DNA from: Nocardia ninae NBRC 108245
GTDB lineage: Bacteria; Actinomycetota; Actinomycetes; Mycobacteriales; Mycobacteriaceae
Assembly: GCF_007990755.1 (NCBI RefSeq)
Contig: NZ_BJXA01000032.1
Coordinates: 1 to 64,000 of the forward strand
Length of the DNA stretch: 64,000 nt
Direction of reading: 5' to 3'
Shown: positions 63,799-64,000 of the stretch, one piece after another
Position numbering within the stretch: position 1 is the stretch's first letter
Layout of the letters: the number at the start of each line of letters is the position of its first letter
Position numbers and translations under genes: made by a program
Notes under the pieces: generated by a model
What the model saw: the letters and a program-made list of their open reading frames with translations, nothing else
The model's database searches: none
What the model was told of the DNA's origin: nothing

Positions 63799-63816
63799 GT
63801 ACCCTAGGGGGGTATG
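63799..63816. promoter_or_regulatory. CsoR-type operator
   Basis: GTACCCTAGGGGGGTATG contains TACCC (63800–63804) and GGGTA (63810–63814) around CCCTAGGG. A-T-flanked G-tract palindromes are the binding sites of CsoR repressors, and this one lies 40 bp upstream of a csoR gene, so autoregulation is likely. Confidence 0.65.
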
Positions 63817-63855
63817 AATCCGGTTCGACCGTAGACCGGCAGCCAGCGAGGAGAC

Positions 63856-64000
63856 ATGGTGACATCCAGCCCCCAGGACCACGCCGCGCACGATCACGCC
63901 GCGCACGGCTACATCACCGCGAAGGACGACTACCTCAAGCGACTGCGCCGGATCGAGGGCCAGTCGCGCGGACTGCAGCGCATGGTCGAGGAGGAGAAGT
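63856..64000 (+). CDS. CsoR-family metal-sensing repressor, 3' end outside the window
   Basis: Only the first 48 residues are in the window. A His-rich leader (DHAAHDHAAHG) precedes YLKRLRRIEGQSRGLQRMVE, the conserved first helix of CsoR/RcnR repressors with the R-x-E-G-Q motif. ATG 63856 is only 2 nt from AGGAG, so GTG 63859 may be the real start. Metal specificity (copper being the usual ligand) cannot be confirmed because the Cys/His ligands lie beyond the edge. Confidence 0.9.
   Translation, partial: MVTSSPQDHAAHDHAAHGYITAKDDYLKRLRRIEGQSRGLQRMVEEEK

Noticed and set aside
63601-63855. A small gene between mtnP and csoR
   Set aside because: Short frames occur on both strands but none has a ribosome-binding site and plausible composition; the stretch is best read as the csoR promoter region.

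Overview
The window looks like chromosomal DNA of a high-GC mycolic-acid actinomycete, most probably a Nocardia (inference). Reasons: very GC-rich codon use, a complete ESX-4-type type VII secretion system (T7SS) that includes EccE, and gene neighbourhoods I recall from Mycobacterium tuberculosis: nnr–glmS–glmM–rpsI–rplM followed by the ESX-4 genes, and an MTA phosphorylase next to a galE3-like epimerase. No rRNA, tRNA, CRISPR array, integrase or insertion sequence was recognised.

Region 1 (1–13.7 kb) is accessory. It holds a truncated Pro-rich/Gly-rich membrane protein, a small putative membrane peptide, an AraC regulator divergent from a cytochrome P450 with three helically phased repeats between them, and an MmyB-like XRE regulator. 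Next come a two-gene pair consisting of a possible PD-(D/E)XK nuclease and a possible partner, and a tightly packed ten-gene minus-strand run of mostly unknown small genes. That run includes a TetR regulator and two tandem Cys-rich paralogues. It faces an XRE/helical-repeat regulator across a perfect palindrome. A small ABM-domain monooxygenase closes the region.

Region 2 (13.7–29 kb) is the conserved backbone: nnr, a cupredoxin lipoprotein, a MarR/MFS pair, glmS, a serine-less hydrolase homologue, a cluster of T7SS-type substrates, PspC, an ABC-F ATPase, glmM, and rplM–rpsI with its own promoter and terminator.

Region 3 (29–58.9 kb) is an expanded ESX-4 locus. About 16 kb lies between rplM and the EccC operon, where M. 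tuberculosis has only esxT/esxU. The insert carries an actin-like-fold membrane protein, an Rv1747-like FHA–ABC exporter, a lipoprotein metallopeptidase and a second FHA protein. It also carries five related lipoproteins arranged A, B–A, [Ser/Thr kinase], B–A, and then the WXG100 pair. After these follow the Rv3446c-like protein, EccC, EccD, MycP, a potassium channel, EccB, EccE and a small secreted Cys-containing peptide. Together they suggest a secretion machine coupled to a phospho-signalling and surface-lipoprotein module.

Region 4 (59–64 kb) has an FMN reductase, an NmrA-like protein, a PAS/GAF-like hypothetical, the mtnP–epimerase operon and the start of a csoR gene preceded by a G-tract palindrome. 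Functional assignments are from reading translations and motifs; no database search was run.
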